Part shown: one piece after another, positions 16,933-25,568 of the stretch | Layout: the number at the start of each line of letters is the position of its first letter | Numbering within the stretch: the first letter of the stretch is position 1 | Assembly: GCF_017744395.1 (NCBI RefSeq) | Contig: NZ_JAGIBI010000003.1 | Coordinates: 744,001 to 808,000 of the forward strand | DNA length: 64,000 nt | Source of the DNA: Herbaspirillum sp. | GTDB taxonomy: Bacteria > Pseudomonadota > Gammaproteobacteria > Burkholderiales > Burkholderiaceae_D | Direction: 5' to 3' | Made by a program: the position numbers and the translations under genes | Notes under the pieces: model-generated | Told to the model about the DNA's origin: nothing | The model's input: only the letters and a program-made list of their open reading frames with translations | The model's database searches: none

Positions 16933-18693
16933 TCAGAAGCCGAGCGTACGGCCGTCCGGATTGCGCGGATCGGAGAAGCCGTAGAAGCCGTCCGGCTTGA
17001 TCTGGATGGTCTGGGTGCGGCCCATCGACGGCTGCACGCTGACCTTCTGGCCCTTGTCCTGCAGGATCTTGACGGTGTCGGCCGACAAGCCCTTTTCCAC
17101 GCGCAACTGGTCCGGCGCCCACTGGTGGTGGATGCGCGGGGTGATGGTGGCTTCGGCCACGTTCATGTCGTAGTCGATCACGTTGAGGATGGTCTGCAGC
17201 GTGGTGGTGATGATGCGGCTGCCGCCCGGGCTGCCGGTGACCAGGAAGGGCTTGCCGTCCTTGAGCACGAAGGTGGGCGACATCGACGACAGCGGGCGCT
17301 TGTACGGGCCGACCGCGTTGGCGTCGCCGCCGACCAGGCCAAACGCGTTGGGCACGCCCGGCTTGGCCGAGAAGTCGTCCATCTCGTTGTTCAGGGTGAT
17401 GCCGGTGCCGGTGGCCACGATGCCGCTGCCGAAGTTCAGGTTCAGCGTGTAGGTGGTGGCGACCAGGTTGCCGTCCTTGTCGGCGACCGAATAGTGCGTG
17501 GTCTGGTCGCTTTCATACGGCTGCGGCTTGCCCGGCTTGATCTCGGACGACGGGGTGGCGCGCTCCGGGTTGATCTTCTTGGCCAGCTCGTCGGCGTAGG
17601 CGCGCGAGGTCAGGCCCTTGACCGGCACCTTGGTGAAGTCGGGATCGCCCAGGTATTCGGAACGGTCGGCGTAGGCCAGCTTCATGGTCTCGGCCATCAG
17701 GTGGATCGACTGCGCGCTGTCGGCGCCGTATTCCTTGAGCGGATAGCGTTCCAGGATGTTCATCATCTGGATGATGTGCACCCCGCCCGAGCTCGGCGGC
17801 GGCATCGACATGACCTGGTAGCCGCGGTAGTTGCCGGTGACCGGCACGCGTTCCACCACCTTGTAGTTCTTCAGGTCGTCGGCGGAGATCAGGCCGCCGT
17901 GCTTGTCCATCTCGGCCACGATCTTCTTGGCGATGTCGCCTTCATAGAAGGCCGACGGGCCTTGCTTGGCGATCAGGCGCATCGACTTGGCCAGGTCCTT
18001 CTGCACCAGCTTTTCGCCGGCCTGCAGCGGGCGGCCGTCCTTGAAGAAGATGGCCTTGGAGGAGTCCCACTGGCCCAGGTGCTCGCGCTCGGCGGCCAGG
18101 ATCAGGGCCAGGCTGGGGCTGACGGTGTAACCCTTTTCGGCCAGTTCGATGGCCGGCTGCATCACCTGCGACAGCTTCATGGTGCCGTACTTGGCCAGCG
18201 CGTGCGACAGGCCGGCGACCGTGCCGGGCACGCCGACGGCCAGGTGGGTGTATAGCGAACGGCCGGGCACCACGTTGCCCTTGTCGTCCAGGTACATGTT
18301 GCGGGTGGCGCGCTGCGGCGCCATTTCACGGAAGTCCAGCGCCACGTTCTTGCCGGTCTTGGCATCGTGGATCATCATGAAGCCGCCGCCGCCGATGTTG
18401 CCCGCATTGGGCAGCACCACCGCCAGCGCGAAGCCGACCGCCACGCCGGCATCCACCGCGTTGCCGCCTTTCTTCAGGATATCGACGCCGACCTTGGTGG
18501 CCAGTTCCTGCTCGGTGGCGACCATGCCGTTCCTGGCCTGGACCGGGCTGATGATGTCGTAGGTGAGGTCGTATTTGACGACCGGCGCGGCCGGCGGGGG
18601 AGTCTGGGCGGTCGCCGGCATGAAGGACAGCGCGCCGCACAGGGGCAGCAAGGCCAATGCGGCCGGCTTGCCAAGTCCCGTGAACTTTTGCAT
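16933..18693 (-). CDS. ggt: Gamma-glutamyltransferase (periplasmic)
   Basis: The 586-residue preprotein has a signal peptide of about 29 residues ending ATAQ. The self-cleavage site is DQTTHYSV; by analogy with E. coli, Thr398 becomes the N-terminal nucleophile of the small subunit. The large subunit carries the glycine-rich GNIGGGGFMM stretch, and the small one the GSPGGSRI oxyanion segment. It hydrolyses glutathione and gamma-glutamyl peptides in the periplasm. The ATG at 18693 follows CAGGAGAAT. Full family length; no deviation seen in key residues. It is monocistronic. Confidence 0.95.
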   Translation of the reverse strand: MQKFTGLGKPAALALLPLCGALSFMPATAQTPPPAAPVVKYDLTYDIISPVQARNGMVATEQELATKVGVDILKKGGNAVDAGVAVGFALAVVLPNAGNIGGGGFMMIHDAKTGKNVALDFREMAPQRATRNMYLDDKGNVVPGRSLYTHLAVGVPGTVAGLSHALAKYGTMKLSQVMQPAIELAEKGYTVSPSLALILAAEREHLGQWDSSKAIFFKDGRPLQAGEKLVQKDLAKSMRLIAKQGPSAFYEGDIAKKIVAEMDKHGGLISADDLKNYKVVERVPVTGNYRGYQVMSMPPPSSGGVHIIQMMNILERYPLKEYGADSAQSIHLMAETMKLAYADRSEYLGDPDFTKVPVKGLTSRAYADELAKKINPERATPSSEIKPGKPQPYESDQTTHYSVADKDGNLVATTYTLNLNFGSGIVATGTGITLNNEMDDFSAKPGVPNAFGLVGGDANAVGPYKRPLSSMSPTFVLKDGKPFLVTGSPGGSRIITTTLQTILNVIDYDMNVAEATITPRIHHQWAPDQLRVEKGLSADTVKILQDKGQKVSVQPSMGRTQTIQIKPDGFYGFSDPRNPDGRTLGF

Positions 18694-18992
18694 GTGGATT
18701 CTCCTGAATTTCTGGACTTGAGTGGATTGTTGTTTGTTATTGGCGTGCCGTTCCTGTAGCGCGATGCGCAGGGTGACGGCACCCGACGATTGTAGAGTCT
18801 GGCTCGCATCTGTCCAGAGGAATCGTTCGGGATACGGTGGATTATTGGAACGGCTTTCATCCACCCATGCGTCGTATCGCACAGTCACGGCGGGCAGACG
18901 ATAGCATTGCCCGCACGGCCGGGGCAGAGCCAGCGGATGTGCTTTTGATGGAGCCAGGCGGCAGGGTGCGGCTGCTGCGCTGCGGCAGCCGT
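18694..18992. other. Intergenic region between ggt start and gntR stop
   Basis: About 300 bp with no credible gene on either strand. It must hold the ggt promoter and the 3' end of gntR. I see no strong hairpin with a T-run and no clear operator. Confidence 0.5.
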
Positions 18993-20051
18993 TCAGGTGC
19001 TCTCGCGCACAGCCAGTTCGAAGCCGAGGTCGAGCCGTCCCTTGGGAATCTCTTCGCCCCGGAGCTGGCGGATCAGCATTTCCGCCGACTTGTAGCCGAT
19101 GTCGTAGCGCGGCGTGATGACGGTGGTGATGGAGGGCGTGGCGCAAGCCGCCCAGGAGAGGTCGTTGAAGCCGGCGATGGCCAGCCGGCCCGGCACCGCG
19201 ATGCCCTGGCGCTGGCATTCGAACAGCGCGCCCAGGGCCAGGTCGTCGTTGCAGCAGAACACGGCGTCGCAGTCGGGAAGCGTTTCCAGCACGCGGCGCA
19301 GCAACTGCGCCCCCATGTCGACCGTGGTCGGCAGCGGCAGCAGCACTTCCACGGCGGGATCGATGCCGGCGTCCTGCAGGCCTTTGCGGAAGCCCTCGCG
19401 GCGCTTCATCATGCGCGGGTCTAGCTGGGCGGCGATGAAGGCCGGGCGCCGGTAGCCGCGTTCGGCCAGGTGGCGCGCCACGGCGTAGCCGGCCTTGGTC
19501 TGCGAGAAGCCGACCGAGTATTCGTCATTGCCGCGTCCCAGGTCGAACATGCGCACCGCGGGGATCGCGCGACTGGCCGGGCGGCTTTGCAGGATCTCGT
19601 ATTGCTCGCTGCTGGAAAGCAGGAAGCCGGCCGGCGCGTGCGCCAGGTAGGTGGCGATCAACTGCGCTTCCTTGTCGCGCGCATAGCCGGTCTCGCCGAT
19701 CAGGAACTGGTAGCCGGCCTCGGCCAGGTAGTCGCGGATGCCGGAGAGCGTTTCGATGAACACCGCGTTGGTCAGCGACGGCACCAGCACCCCGATCACC
19801 TGCGAGCGCGCCGAGGCCAGCGTGGCGGCGGCCTGGTTGGGCACGTAGCCGAGCTTGTCGATGGCTTTGAAGATGCGTTCGCGCGACTGTTCCTGCACCA
19901 GCGCCGGCGTCTTCAGCGCGCGTGATACCGTCATCGAACTCACGCCGGCTTCGGCTGCCACATCGGTGATGGTGACGCGGCCGGTGGCCCGGCTGCCTTT
20001 CTGCGGGGACGGGGAAACGGGTTTGCTGTCTTGTGCTGCGCGCTTGCTCAT
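18993..20051 (-). CDS. gntR: LacI-family regulator of gluconate use, GntR/IdnR-like
   Basis: A 352-residue LacI-family protein. The helix-turn-helix spans about residues 26-48 (VTITDVAAEAGVSSMTVSRAL), followed by a hinge with LASARSQVIGVLVPSLTNAV, and a periplasmic-binding-protein-like sensor domain. The sequence and the context, divergent from gluconate permease and kinase, match E. coli GntR. It should repress in the absence of gluconate (or 6-phosphogluconate/idonate) and bind the two operators at 20206-20245. Its own start is 155 bp from them, so autoregulation is likely. The start ATG at 20051 was taken as the first in the frame; the N-terminal 24 residues look disordered. Confidence 0.9.
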   Translation of the reverse strand: MSKRAAQDSKPVSPSPQKGSRATGRVTITDVAAEAGVSSMTVSRALKTPALVQEQSRERIFKAIDKLGYVPNQAAATLASARSQVIGVLVPSLTNAVFIETLSGIRDYLAEAGYQFLIGETGYARDKEAQLIATYLAHAPAGFLLSSSEQYEILQSRPASRAIPAVRMFDLGRGNDEYSVGFSQTKAGYAVARHLAERGYRRPAFIAAQLDPRMMKRREGFRKGLQDAGIDPAVEVLLPLPTTVDMGAQLLRRVLETLPDCDAVFCCNDDLALGALFECQRQGIAVPGRLAIAGFNDLSWAACATPSITTVITPRYDIGYKSAEMLIRQLRGEEIPKGRLDLGFELAVREST

Positions 20052-20205
20052 GGCGGTGGGATGGTCGGTTTGGGCGACATCATACCCCGGCGCGGCGCGG
20101 CCCGCGACCCGCGCCGCGCATCGGCCGCTTTGGCTGGACGATCAACACCATTGCCCGATCCGGCCGTGCCGCAGCGCAGCACAACAAATGTTTGACCGAT
20201 TTCAA

Positions 20206-20221
20206 ATGTTAGCGTTATCAT
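20206..20221. promoter_or_regulatory. GntR operator 1
   Basis: ATGTTAGCGTTATCAT is a 16-bp dyad with one mismatch, close to the E. coli GntR/IdnR operators (ATGTTAnnnnTAACAT type). It is 24 bp, centre to centre, from a second perfect site. Confidence 0.85.
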
Positions 20222-20229
20222 CGCGCCCC

Positions 20230-20245
20230 ATGTTAACGCTAACAT
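20230..20245. promoter_or_regulatory. GntR operator 2
   Basis: ATGTTAACGCTAACAT has perfect 6-bp arms, ATGTTA and TAACAT, around ACGC. Together with operator 1 it lies between gntR and gntT, where a LacI-family repressor can control both promoters. Confidence 0.88.
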
Positions 20246-20453
20246 CGACCGCCGGGAACACGGCGGCGGCGCCGGCGTTGGCTACCACACTCAGGAAGAT
20301 TCAATAAAACACTACGAAGATAGTGCAGACGGACGCGCCGCTTTTTAAAGCCGGCCGCAGGAGACGCATGCCCGCAGCCTTGATGGCGCCGGGCGCGTGT
20401 GCCGGCGGCCAGCCGGGCCGCGCGCCGTCGGCTATCGGCATACGGAGATCCCC

Positions 20454-21806
20454 ATGCTGGGCATGAGCCACGAAGCAACATTGCTGTTCAACGCAGTTAT
20501 CGCCATCCTCGCGCTGATCCTGATGATCACGCGCCTGCGCGTCCATCCCTTCATCGCATTGATCATCACATCGGGCTTCCTCGGCCTGATTTCGGGCATG
20601 CCGCTGCCCAAGATCGTCAAATCCTTCCAGGACGGCTTCGGCGGCGTGCTCGGTTTCGTCGGTATCGTGCTGGGCCTGGGCACCATGCTGGGCAAGCTGA
20701 TGGCCGAGTCCGGCGGCGCTGACCAGATTTCGCAGACGCTGGTGCGCGCCTTCGGCCGCGAACGCGTGCACTGGGCCATGATGATGGGCGCATTCCTGGT
20801 CGGCATCCCGCTGTTCTTTGAAATCGGCTTCGTGCTGCTGATCCCGTTGGTGTTCATCGTGGCGCGCCGCTCGGGCGTGCCGCTGTTCAAGATCGGCATG
20901 CCGATGCTGGCCAGCCTGTCGGTGATGCACGGCCTGGTGCCGCCGCATCCGGGGCCGCTGCTGGCCATCGGCGTGTTCGGCGCCGACATCGGCAAGACCA
21001 TCCTCTACGGTTTCATCGTCGGCCTGCCGACAGTCATCATCGCCGGCCCGCTGTTCGGCTCCTTCATTTCCAAGTATGTCGACATCAAGCCGTCCGAGGA
21101 TCTGATGGCGCAACTGGCGCGCGAGCCGCAGACCAAGGACTTGCCGGGCTTCACCATCACCCTGGTCACCGTGCTGTCGCCGGTGTTCCTGATGCTGCTC
21201 AAGACCTTCGTCGACGTCGCGCTGCCGGAAGGCCATGCCGTGCGCGACCTGATGGACTTCATCGGCAACCCCATCGTGGCCCTGCTGGCGGCGCTGCTGC
21301 TGGCGATCTGGACCTTCGGCACCGCGCGCGGCTTCACCCGCCAGCAAGTGCTCAAGTTCGTCGACCAGAGCCTTGCGCCGACCGCGGCCATCGTGCTGAT
21401 CATCGGCGCCGGCGGCGGCTTCAAGCAGATGCTGGTGAATTCCGGCGTGGGCACCGCCATCGGCCAACTGGCCGTGCATGCGCAAATCTCGCCGCTGCTG
21501 CTGGCCTGGTTCGTGGCCGGCGTGATCCGCGTGGCGACCGGTTCGGCCACCGTGGCCACCATCACCGGCGCCGGCATCGTGGCGCCGCTGGTGGCGATGA
21601 TCCCCGGCACCAACAAGGAATTGCTGGTGCTGGCCACCGGCGCTGGCTCGCTGATCCTGTCGCATGTGAACGACGCGGGCTTCTGGCTGGTCAAGGAATA
21701 CTTCAACATGAGCGTGGGGGAAACCTTCAAAACCTGGACGCTGATGGAAACCCTGATTTCAGTTGTTGCTATCATCTTCATCATGTTGCTCAACCTGGTC
21801 GTGTAA
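20454..21806 (+). CDS. gntT: Gluconate:H+ symporter, GntT/GntP family
   Basis: A very hydrophobic 450-residue inner-membrane protein with about 12-14 helices. GntP-family marks are seen in VPPHPGPLLA, IGVFGADIGKTILYG, and the C-terminal ATGAGSLILSHVNDAGFWLVKEY region. It imports gluconate, and some relatives take idonate or 5-ketogluconate. The ATG at 20454 has CGGAGA upstream; another ATG nine bases later has none. It starts the operon with gntK and the two dehydrogenases and lies 208 bp after the GntR operators. Confidence 0.93.
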   Translation: MLGMSHEATLLFNAVIAILALILMITRLRVHPFIALIITSGFLGLISGMPLPKIVKSFQDGFGGVLGFVGIVLGLGTMLGKLMAESGGADQISQTLVRAFGRERVHWAMMMGAFLVGIPLFFEIGFVLLIPLVFIVARRSGVPLFKIGMPMLASLSVMHGLVPPHPGPLLAIGVFGADIGKTILYGFIVGLPTVIIAGPLFGSFISKYVDIKPSEDLMAQLAREPQTKDLPGFTITLVTVLSPVFLMLLKTFVDVALPEGHAVRDLMDFIGNPIVALLAALLLAIWTFGTARGFTRQQVLKFVDQSLAPTAAIVLIIGAGGGFKQMLVNSGVGTAIGQLAVHAQISPLLLAWFVAGVIRVATGSATVATITGAGIVAPLVAMIPGTNKELLVLATGAGSLILSHVNDAGFWLVKEYFNMSVGETFKTWTLMETLISVVAIIFIMLLNLVV

Positions 21807-21816
21807 CCGATCTACC

Positions 21817-21840
21817 CGCCCGGCCTGCGCCGGGCGTTTT
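21817..21840 (+). terminator. Weak intra-operon terminator after gntT
   Basis: CGCCCGGC at 21817-21824 pairs with GCCGGGCG at 21829-21836 around CTGC, followed by TTTT. The short T-run suggests partial termination, lowering gntK relative to gntT. Confidence 0.6.
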
Positions 21841-21857
21841 GCCATAAAGGAAACACC

Positions 21858-23411
21858 ATGTCCGCTACTCCCCGTTACATGCTTGGCGTCGATATCGGCA
21901 CCACCAGCACCAAGACCGTCGTCTTCACTCTCGACGGCAAGGTGGTTGCCCAGCACGCGGAAGAGTATCCGGTGCTCTGCACCGAACCGGGCATGGCCGA
22001 GCAGGACCCGCAGCAAATCTATGAAGCCGCGCTGGGCTCGATCGCCGGCGCGGTGAAGGCCGCCAAGGCGGCGCCGCAAGACGTCGCCGTGCTGTCCTTC
22101 AGCGCCGCCATGCACAGCGTGATCGCGCTGGACGAGGGCAATGGCCTTCTTTCCAACAGCATCACCTGGGGCGACATCCGCGCTTCGCTCTGGGCCGAGC
22201 GCATCAAGAAGGAATTCGACGGCAACGCCATCTACCGCCGCACCGGCACGCCGATCCACCCAATGTCGCCGCTGTGCAAGCTGATGTGGATGCGCCACGA
22301 GAAGCCGGAAGTGTTCGGCAAGGCCGCGCGCTTCGTCGGCATTAAAGAGTATGTGCTGTTCCGCCTGTTCGGCGAATGGGTGGTGGACCACTCGATCGCC
22401 TCGGCCACCGGCATGTTCAACCTGCGCGAACTGGGCTGGGACAAGGAAGCGCTGGCGTTTCTGAAGATCGATGCCGCCCAGTTGCCCAGGCCGGTGCCGA
22501 CCACCCACCGCCTGCCGGCCTTGCCGGCGGACATGGCGCAGCGCCTGGGCCTGTCGACCTCGACGCCCTTCATCATCGGCGCCAACGACGGCGTGCTGTC
22601 CAACCTCGGCGTCAACGCCATCGAGACCGGCCACGTGGCGGTCACCATCGGCACCTCCGGCGCCATGCGCACCGTGATCAACGAGCCGCTGACCGACCCG
22701 CACGGCCGCCTGTTCTGCTACGCGCTGACCGAGAAGCACTGGGTGGTCGGCGGCCCGGTCAACAACGGCGGCAACATCTTCCGCTGGGTGCGCGATGAAC
22801 TGGCGACCGCCGAGGCCGCCTCCGCCCGCGGCGAAGGCGTCGACCCCTACGAGGCGCTGACGCGCATCGCCGAGAAGGTGGCGCCGGGCGCCGAAGGCCT
22901 GCTGTTCCATCCCTTCCTGGCTGGCGAACGCGCGCCGCTGTGGAATGCCGACCTGCGCGGTTCCTTCTTCGGGCTGGGCCTGCACCACGGCAAGCACCAC
23001 ATGATCCGCGCCGCGCTGGAAGGCGTGATCTTCAACCTCTACAGCATCCTGCCGGCGCTGGAAGACCTGGTCGGCCCCACCAAGCGCATGATGGCCACCG
23101 GCGGCTTCGCCCGTTCGGCACTGTGGCGCCAGATGATGGCCGACATCTTCAACCGCGAAGTGATGGTGCCCGAGAGCGTGGAGTCGTCCTGCCTCGGCGC
23201 GGCCGTGCTGGGCGCGTATGCGCTGGGCCTGGTGGATTCGCTGGAAGCGATTTCCGGCATGGTCGGTTCCAACCACCACCACGCGCCGGATGCGCGGGCC
23301 GTCAAGGTCTACGGCCGCCTGCAGCCGATCTTCGCGGCGATTCCGGCCAAGCTGGAAGCCGAGTACCACGCCATCGCCGCGTTCCAGCGCGAGATGGTCA
23401 AGCCTGAATAA
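21858..23411 (+). CDS. gntK: Gluconokinase, FGGY family
   Basis: The 517-residue kinase has the FGGY fold: the phosphate-binding MLGVDIGTTSTKTV at residues 8-21, the catalytic Asp in GANDGVLSNLG, and the adenosine motif ATGGFARSALWRQMMAD. It phosphorylates gluconate to 6-phosphogluconate. This is the Bacillus-type GntK, not the small P-loop GntK of E. coli. Start after AAAGGAAAC. The product enters Edd/Eda, encoded 8 kb further on. Confidence 0.93.
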   Translation: MSATPRYMLGVDIGTTSTKTVVFTLDGKVVAQHAEEYPVLCTEPGMAEQDPQQIYEAALGSIAGAVKAAKAAPQDVAVLSFSAAMHSVIALDEGNGLLSNSITWGDIRASLWAERIKKEFDGNAIYRRTGTPIHPMSPLCKLMWMRHEKPEVFGKAARFVGIKEYVLFRLFGEWVVDHSIASATGMFNLRELGWDKEALAFLKIDAAQLPRPVPTTHRLPALPADMAQRLGLSTSTPFIIGANDGVLSNLGVNAIETGHVAVTIGTSGAMRTVINEPLTDPHGRLFCYALTEKHWVVGGPVNNGGNIFRWVRDELATAEAASARGEGVDPYEALTRIAEKVAPGAEGLLFHPFLAGERAPLWNADLRGSFFGLGLHHGKHHMIRAALEGVIFNLYSILPALEDLVGPTKRMMATGGFARSALWRQMMADIFNREVMVPESVESSCLGAAVLGAYALGLVDSLEAISGMVGSNHHHAPDARAVKVYGRLQPIFAAIPAKLEAEYHAIAAFQREMVKPE

Positions 23412-23465
23412 AACCAATAAAACAAAACACCACCGACAAAAACACCACCGACAACAGGAGAAGAC

Positions 23466-24260
23466 ATGACAGTGAAGACGAGCGCCTTGCCCGCAGGACT
23501 GAAGGAATTTTCGCTGGAGGGCAAGCTGGCCCTGATCACCGGTTCTTCCGGCGGCATTGGCCTGGCGCTGGCGCGCGGCATGGCGCAGGCGGGCGCGGCG
23601 ATCGTGCTCAACGGGCGCGATGCCGGCAAGCTGGCCAAGGTGGCGCAGCAGTTGCGCGAGGAAGGGCACACCATCCATGAATCCAGCTTCGACGCCACCT
23701 CGAACGAGGCGGTCAAGGTTGCGGTGCAGAAGATCGAAAGCGAGATCGGCGCCATCGACGTGCTGGTCAACAACGCCGGCATCCAGCGCCGCAATCCGCT
23801 GGAGGATTTCAAGGAATCCGACTGGCACGACATCATCAACACCAACCTCAACAGCGTGTTCTACGCCGCGCAGGCGGTGGCGCGCCATATGATTCCCCGC
23901 GGACGCGGCAAGATCATCAACATCTGCTCGGTGCAGAGCGAACTGGGCCGTCCCGGCATCGCGCCGTACGCCGCCACCAAGGGCGCGGTCAAGATGTTCA
24001 CCAAGGGCATGGCGATCGACTGGGGCAAGTACGGCCTGCAGGTCAACGGCCTCGGCCCCGGCTACTTCAAGACCGAACTGAACATGGCGCTGGTCAACGA
24101 CCCGAAATTCTCCGACTGGCTGATCGGCCGCACGCCGTCGCGCCGCTGGGGCGATGTCGAAGACCTGGTCGGCGCCGCCGTGTTCCTCGGCAGCGACGCC
24201 TCGCGCTTCGTCAACGGCCACATCCTCTATGTCGATGGCGGCGTCACCGCCACCCTTTAA
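23466..24260 (+). CDS. SDR dehydrogenase, gluconate 5-dehydrogenase-like
   Basis: A 264-residue short-chain dehydrogenase: cofactor motif TGSSGGIGLALARG near residues 28-41, NNAG-type motif VLVNNAGIQRRNP, catalytic Tyr-Lys in APYAATKGAVKMF, and Ser in NICSVQS. It resembles IdnO/Ga5DH, which interconverts gluconate and 5-ketogluconate with NADP(H). The neighbouring permease, kinase and idonate-type dehydrogenase support this. Start after CAGGAGAAG. Spacing to gntK is 54 bp. Another sugar-acid SDR is possible. Confidence 0.88.
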   Translation: MTVKTSALPAGLKEFSLEGKLALITGSSGGIGLALARGMAQAGAAIVLNGRDAGKLAKVAQQLREEGHTIHESSFDATSNEAVKVAVQKIESEIGAIDVLVNNAGIQRRNPLEDFKESDWHDIINTNLNSVFYAAQAVARHMIPRGRGKIINICSVQSELGRPGIAPYAATKGAVKMFTKGMAIDWGKYGLQVNGLGPGYFKTELNMALVNDPKFSDWLIGRTPSRRWGDVEDLVGAAVFLGSDASRFVNGHILYVDGGVTATL

Positions 24261-24291
24261 GTCTTTCAAGCACAACAACCAGGAGACCACC

Positions 24292-25329
24292 ATGCAACAA
24301 GGCATCGTCATCCACGCGCCGCACGACCTGCGCATCCAGGAACTGGAAACCGGCGCGCTGCAGCCGCAGCAGCTGAAGGTCAAGGTCAAGGCCGGCGGCA
24401 TCTGCGGCTCCGACCTGCATTACTACCATCACGGCGGTTTCGGCGTGGTGCGCATCAAGGAACCGATGGTGCTGGGCCATGAAGTGTCGGGCCAGATCGC
24501 CGAAGTCGGTTCCGGCATCGCCGATATCAAGCCGGGCACCCGCATCGCGATTTCCCCGAGCCGCCCTTGCGGCGCCTGCAAATACTGCCAGGAAGGAAAG
24601 CAGAACCACTGCCTGGACATGCGCTTCTACGGCAGCGCCATGCGCATGCCGCACGTGCAGGGCGCGTTCCGCCAGGAAATCGTGATCGAGCGCGCCCAGG
24701 CGCACGTGGTGGCCGACCACGTCAGCGACGGCGAAGCCGCGATGGCCGAGCCGCTGTCGGTGGCGCTGCACGCGGTGCGCCGCGCCGGCCCGCTGGTCGG
24801 CAAGCGCGTGCTGGTCACCGGCTGCGGCCCGATCGGCGCGCTGGTGGTGATTGCCGCCCGCCGCGCCGGCGCCCTGGAAGTGGTCGCCACCGATGTGGCC
24901 AAGATGCCGCTGGAAACCGCCGTCAAGGTCGGCGCCGACCGCGCCATCAACATGGCCGAGACGCCCGACGCCCTGAAGGAATACGCCGCCGACAAAGGCA
25001 CCTTCGACGTGCTGTTCGAAGTCAGCGGCAACGAGCGCGCGCTGGTCGGCGCGCTCGAAGCGCTGCGTCCGCAAGCCGTCATCGTGCAGGTGGGCTTGGG
25101 CGGCGACATCAATTTCCCTGCCAACCTGCTGGTGGGCAAGGAGCTGGACTGGCGCGGCGCTTTCCGCTTCCACGAAGAGTTCGCGATGGCGGTGGAGCTG
25201 ATGAACAAGAAGCTGGTGGATGTGAAGCCGCTGATCACGGCGACTTATCCGTTCGAGAAATCGGTGGAGGCGTTTGAGATCGCCGGCGACCGCTCGAAGA
25301 TGATGAAGGTGCAGATCAGCTTTGCCTGA
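24292..25329 (+). CDS. Zinc alcohol dehydrogenase, L-idonate 5-dehydrogenase-like
   Basis: A 345-residue medium-chain dehydrogenase. The catalytic zinc ligand is in GGICGSDLHYYHHG, with the GHEVSG motif, and the structural zinc cysteines in SRPCGACKYCQEGKQNHC. The nucleotide fold starts at VLVTGCGPIGALVV. It most resembles IdnD, which oxidises L-idonate to 5-ketogluconate, the substrate of the preceding SDR. ATG at 24292 follows AGGAGACC, 31 bp after the SDR stop. It ends the operon, just before a strong terminator. Confidence 0.88.
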   Translation: MQQGIVIHAPHDLRIQELETGALQPQQLKVKVKAGGICGSDLHYYHHGGFGVVRIKEPMVLGHEVSGQIAEVGSGIADIKPGTRIAISPSRPCGACKYCQEGKQNHCLDMRFYGSAMRMPHVQGAFRQEIVIERAQAHVVADHVSDGEAAMAEPLSVALHAVRRAGPLVGKRVLVTGCGPIGALVVIAARRAGALEVVATDVAKMPLETAVKVGADRAINMAETPDALKEYAADKGTFDVLFEVSGNERALVGALEALRPQAVIVQVGLGGDINFPANLLVGKELDWRGAFRFHEEFAMAVELMNKKLVDVKPLITATYPFEKSVEAFEIAGDRSKMMKVQISFA

Positions 25330-25350
25330 TGATTGCTGGCATCGCCAATA

Positions 25351-25382
25351 AAAAATCCCGGCTGCGTGCCGGGATTTTTTTC
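25351..25382 (+). terminator. Rho-independent terminator after the gluconate operon
   Basis: AAAAATCCCGGC (25351-25362) pairs with GCCGGGATTTTT (25368-25379) around TGCGT, with more T residues after it. The 12-bp stem can work in both directions. Confidence 0.88.
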
Positions 25383-25424
25383 GTCTTTATGTCAGAAAAC
25401 GGAGCAGGGTATTCGCGACCGCCT

Positions 25425-25532
25425 GAACGTCGCTGGATCCTGACTTTCGTCAGGATGACGGCGAGGTGTGGAAGAGTTTCGGCCTTACCCTATCGCCGTC
25501 ATCCCGGCGCAGGCCGGGATCCAGCGTCGTTC
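25425..25532. repeat. REP doublet (REPIN-like inverted pair)
   Basis: Two 40-bp units in inverse orientation, 25425-25464 and 25493-25532, are separated by 28 bp. Each holds a central palindrome: ATCCTGAC/GTCAGGAT in the left and ATCCCGGC/GCCGGGAT in the right. The outer part (CGCTGGATCC and its complement) is shared. This is the organisation of REPIN elements moved by RAYT transposases. No such transposase lies in the window. Confidence 0.75.
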
Positions 25533-25568
25533 GTCGCGCGACGCGGGCCGTCGGGCCGGCTTTGCCTG

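Noticed and set aside
21759-24401. An 880-codon minus-strand open frame opposite gntK and the SDR gene
   Set aside because: Same antisense bias; no domain pattern, while the plus-strand genes show catalytic motifs.
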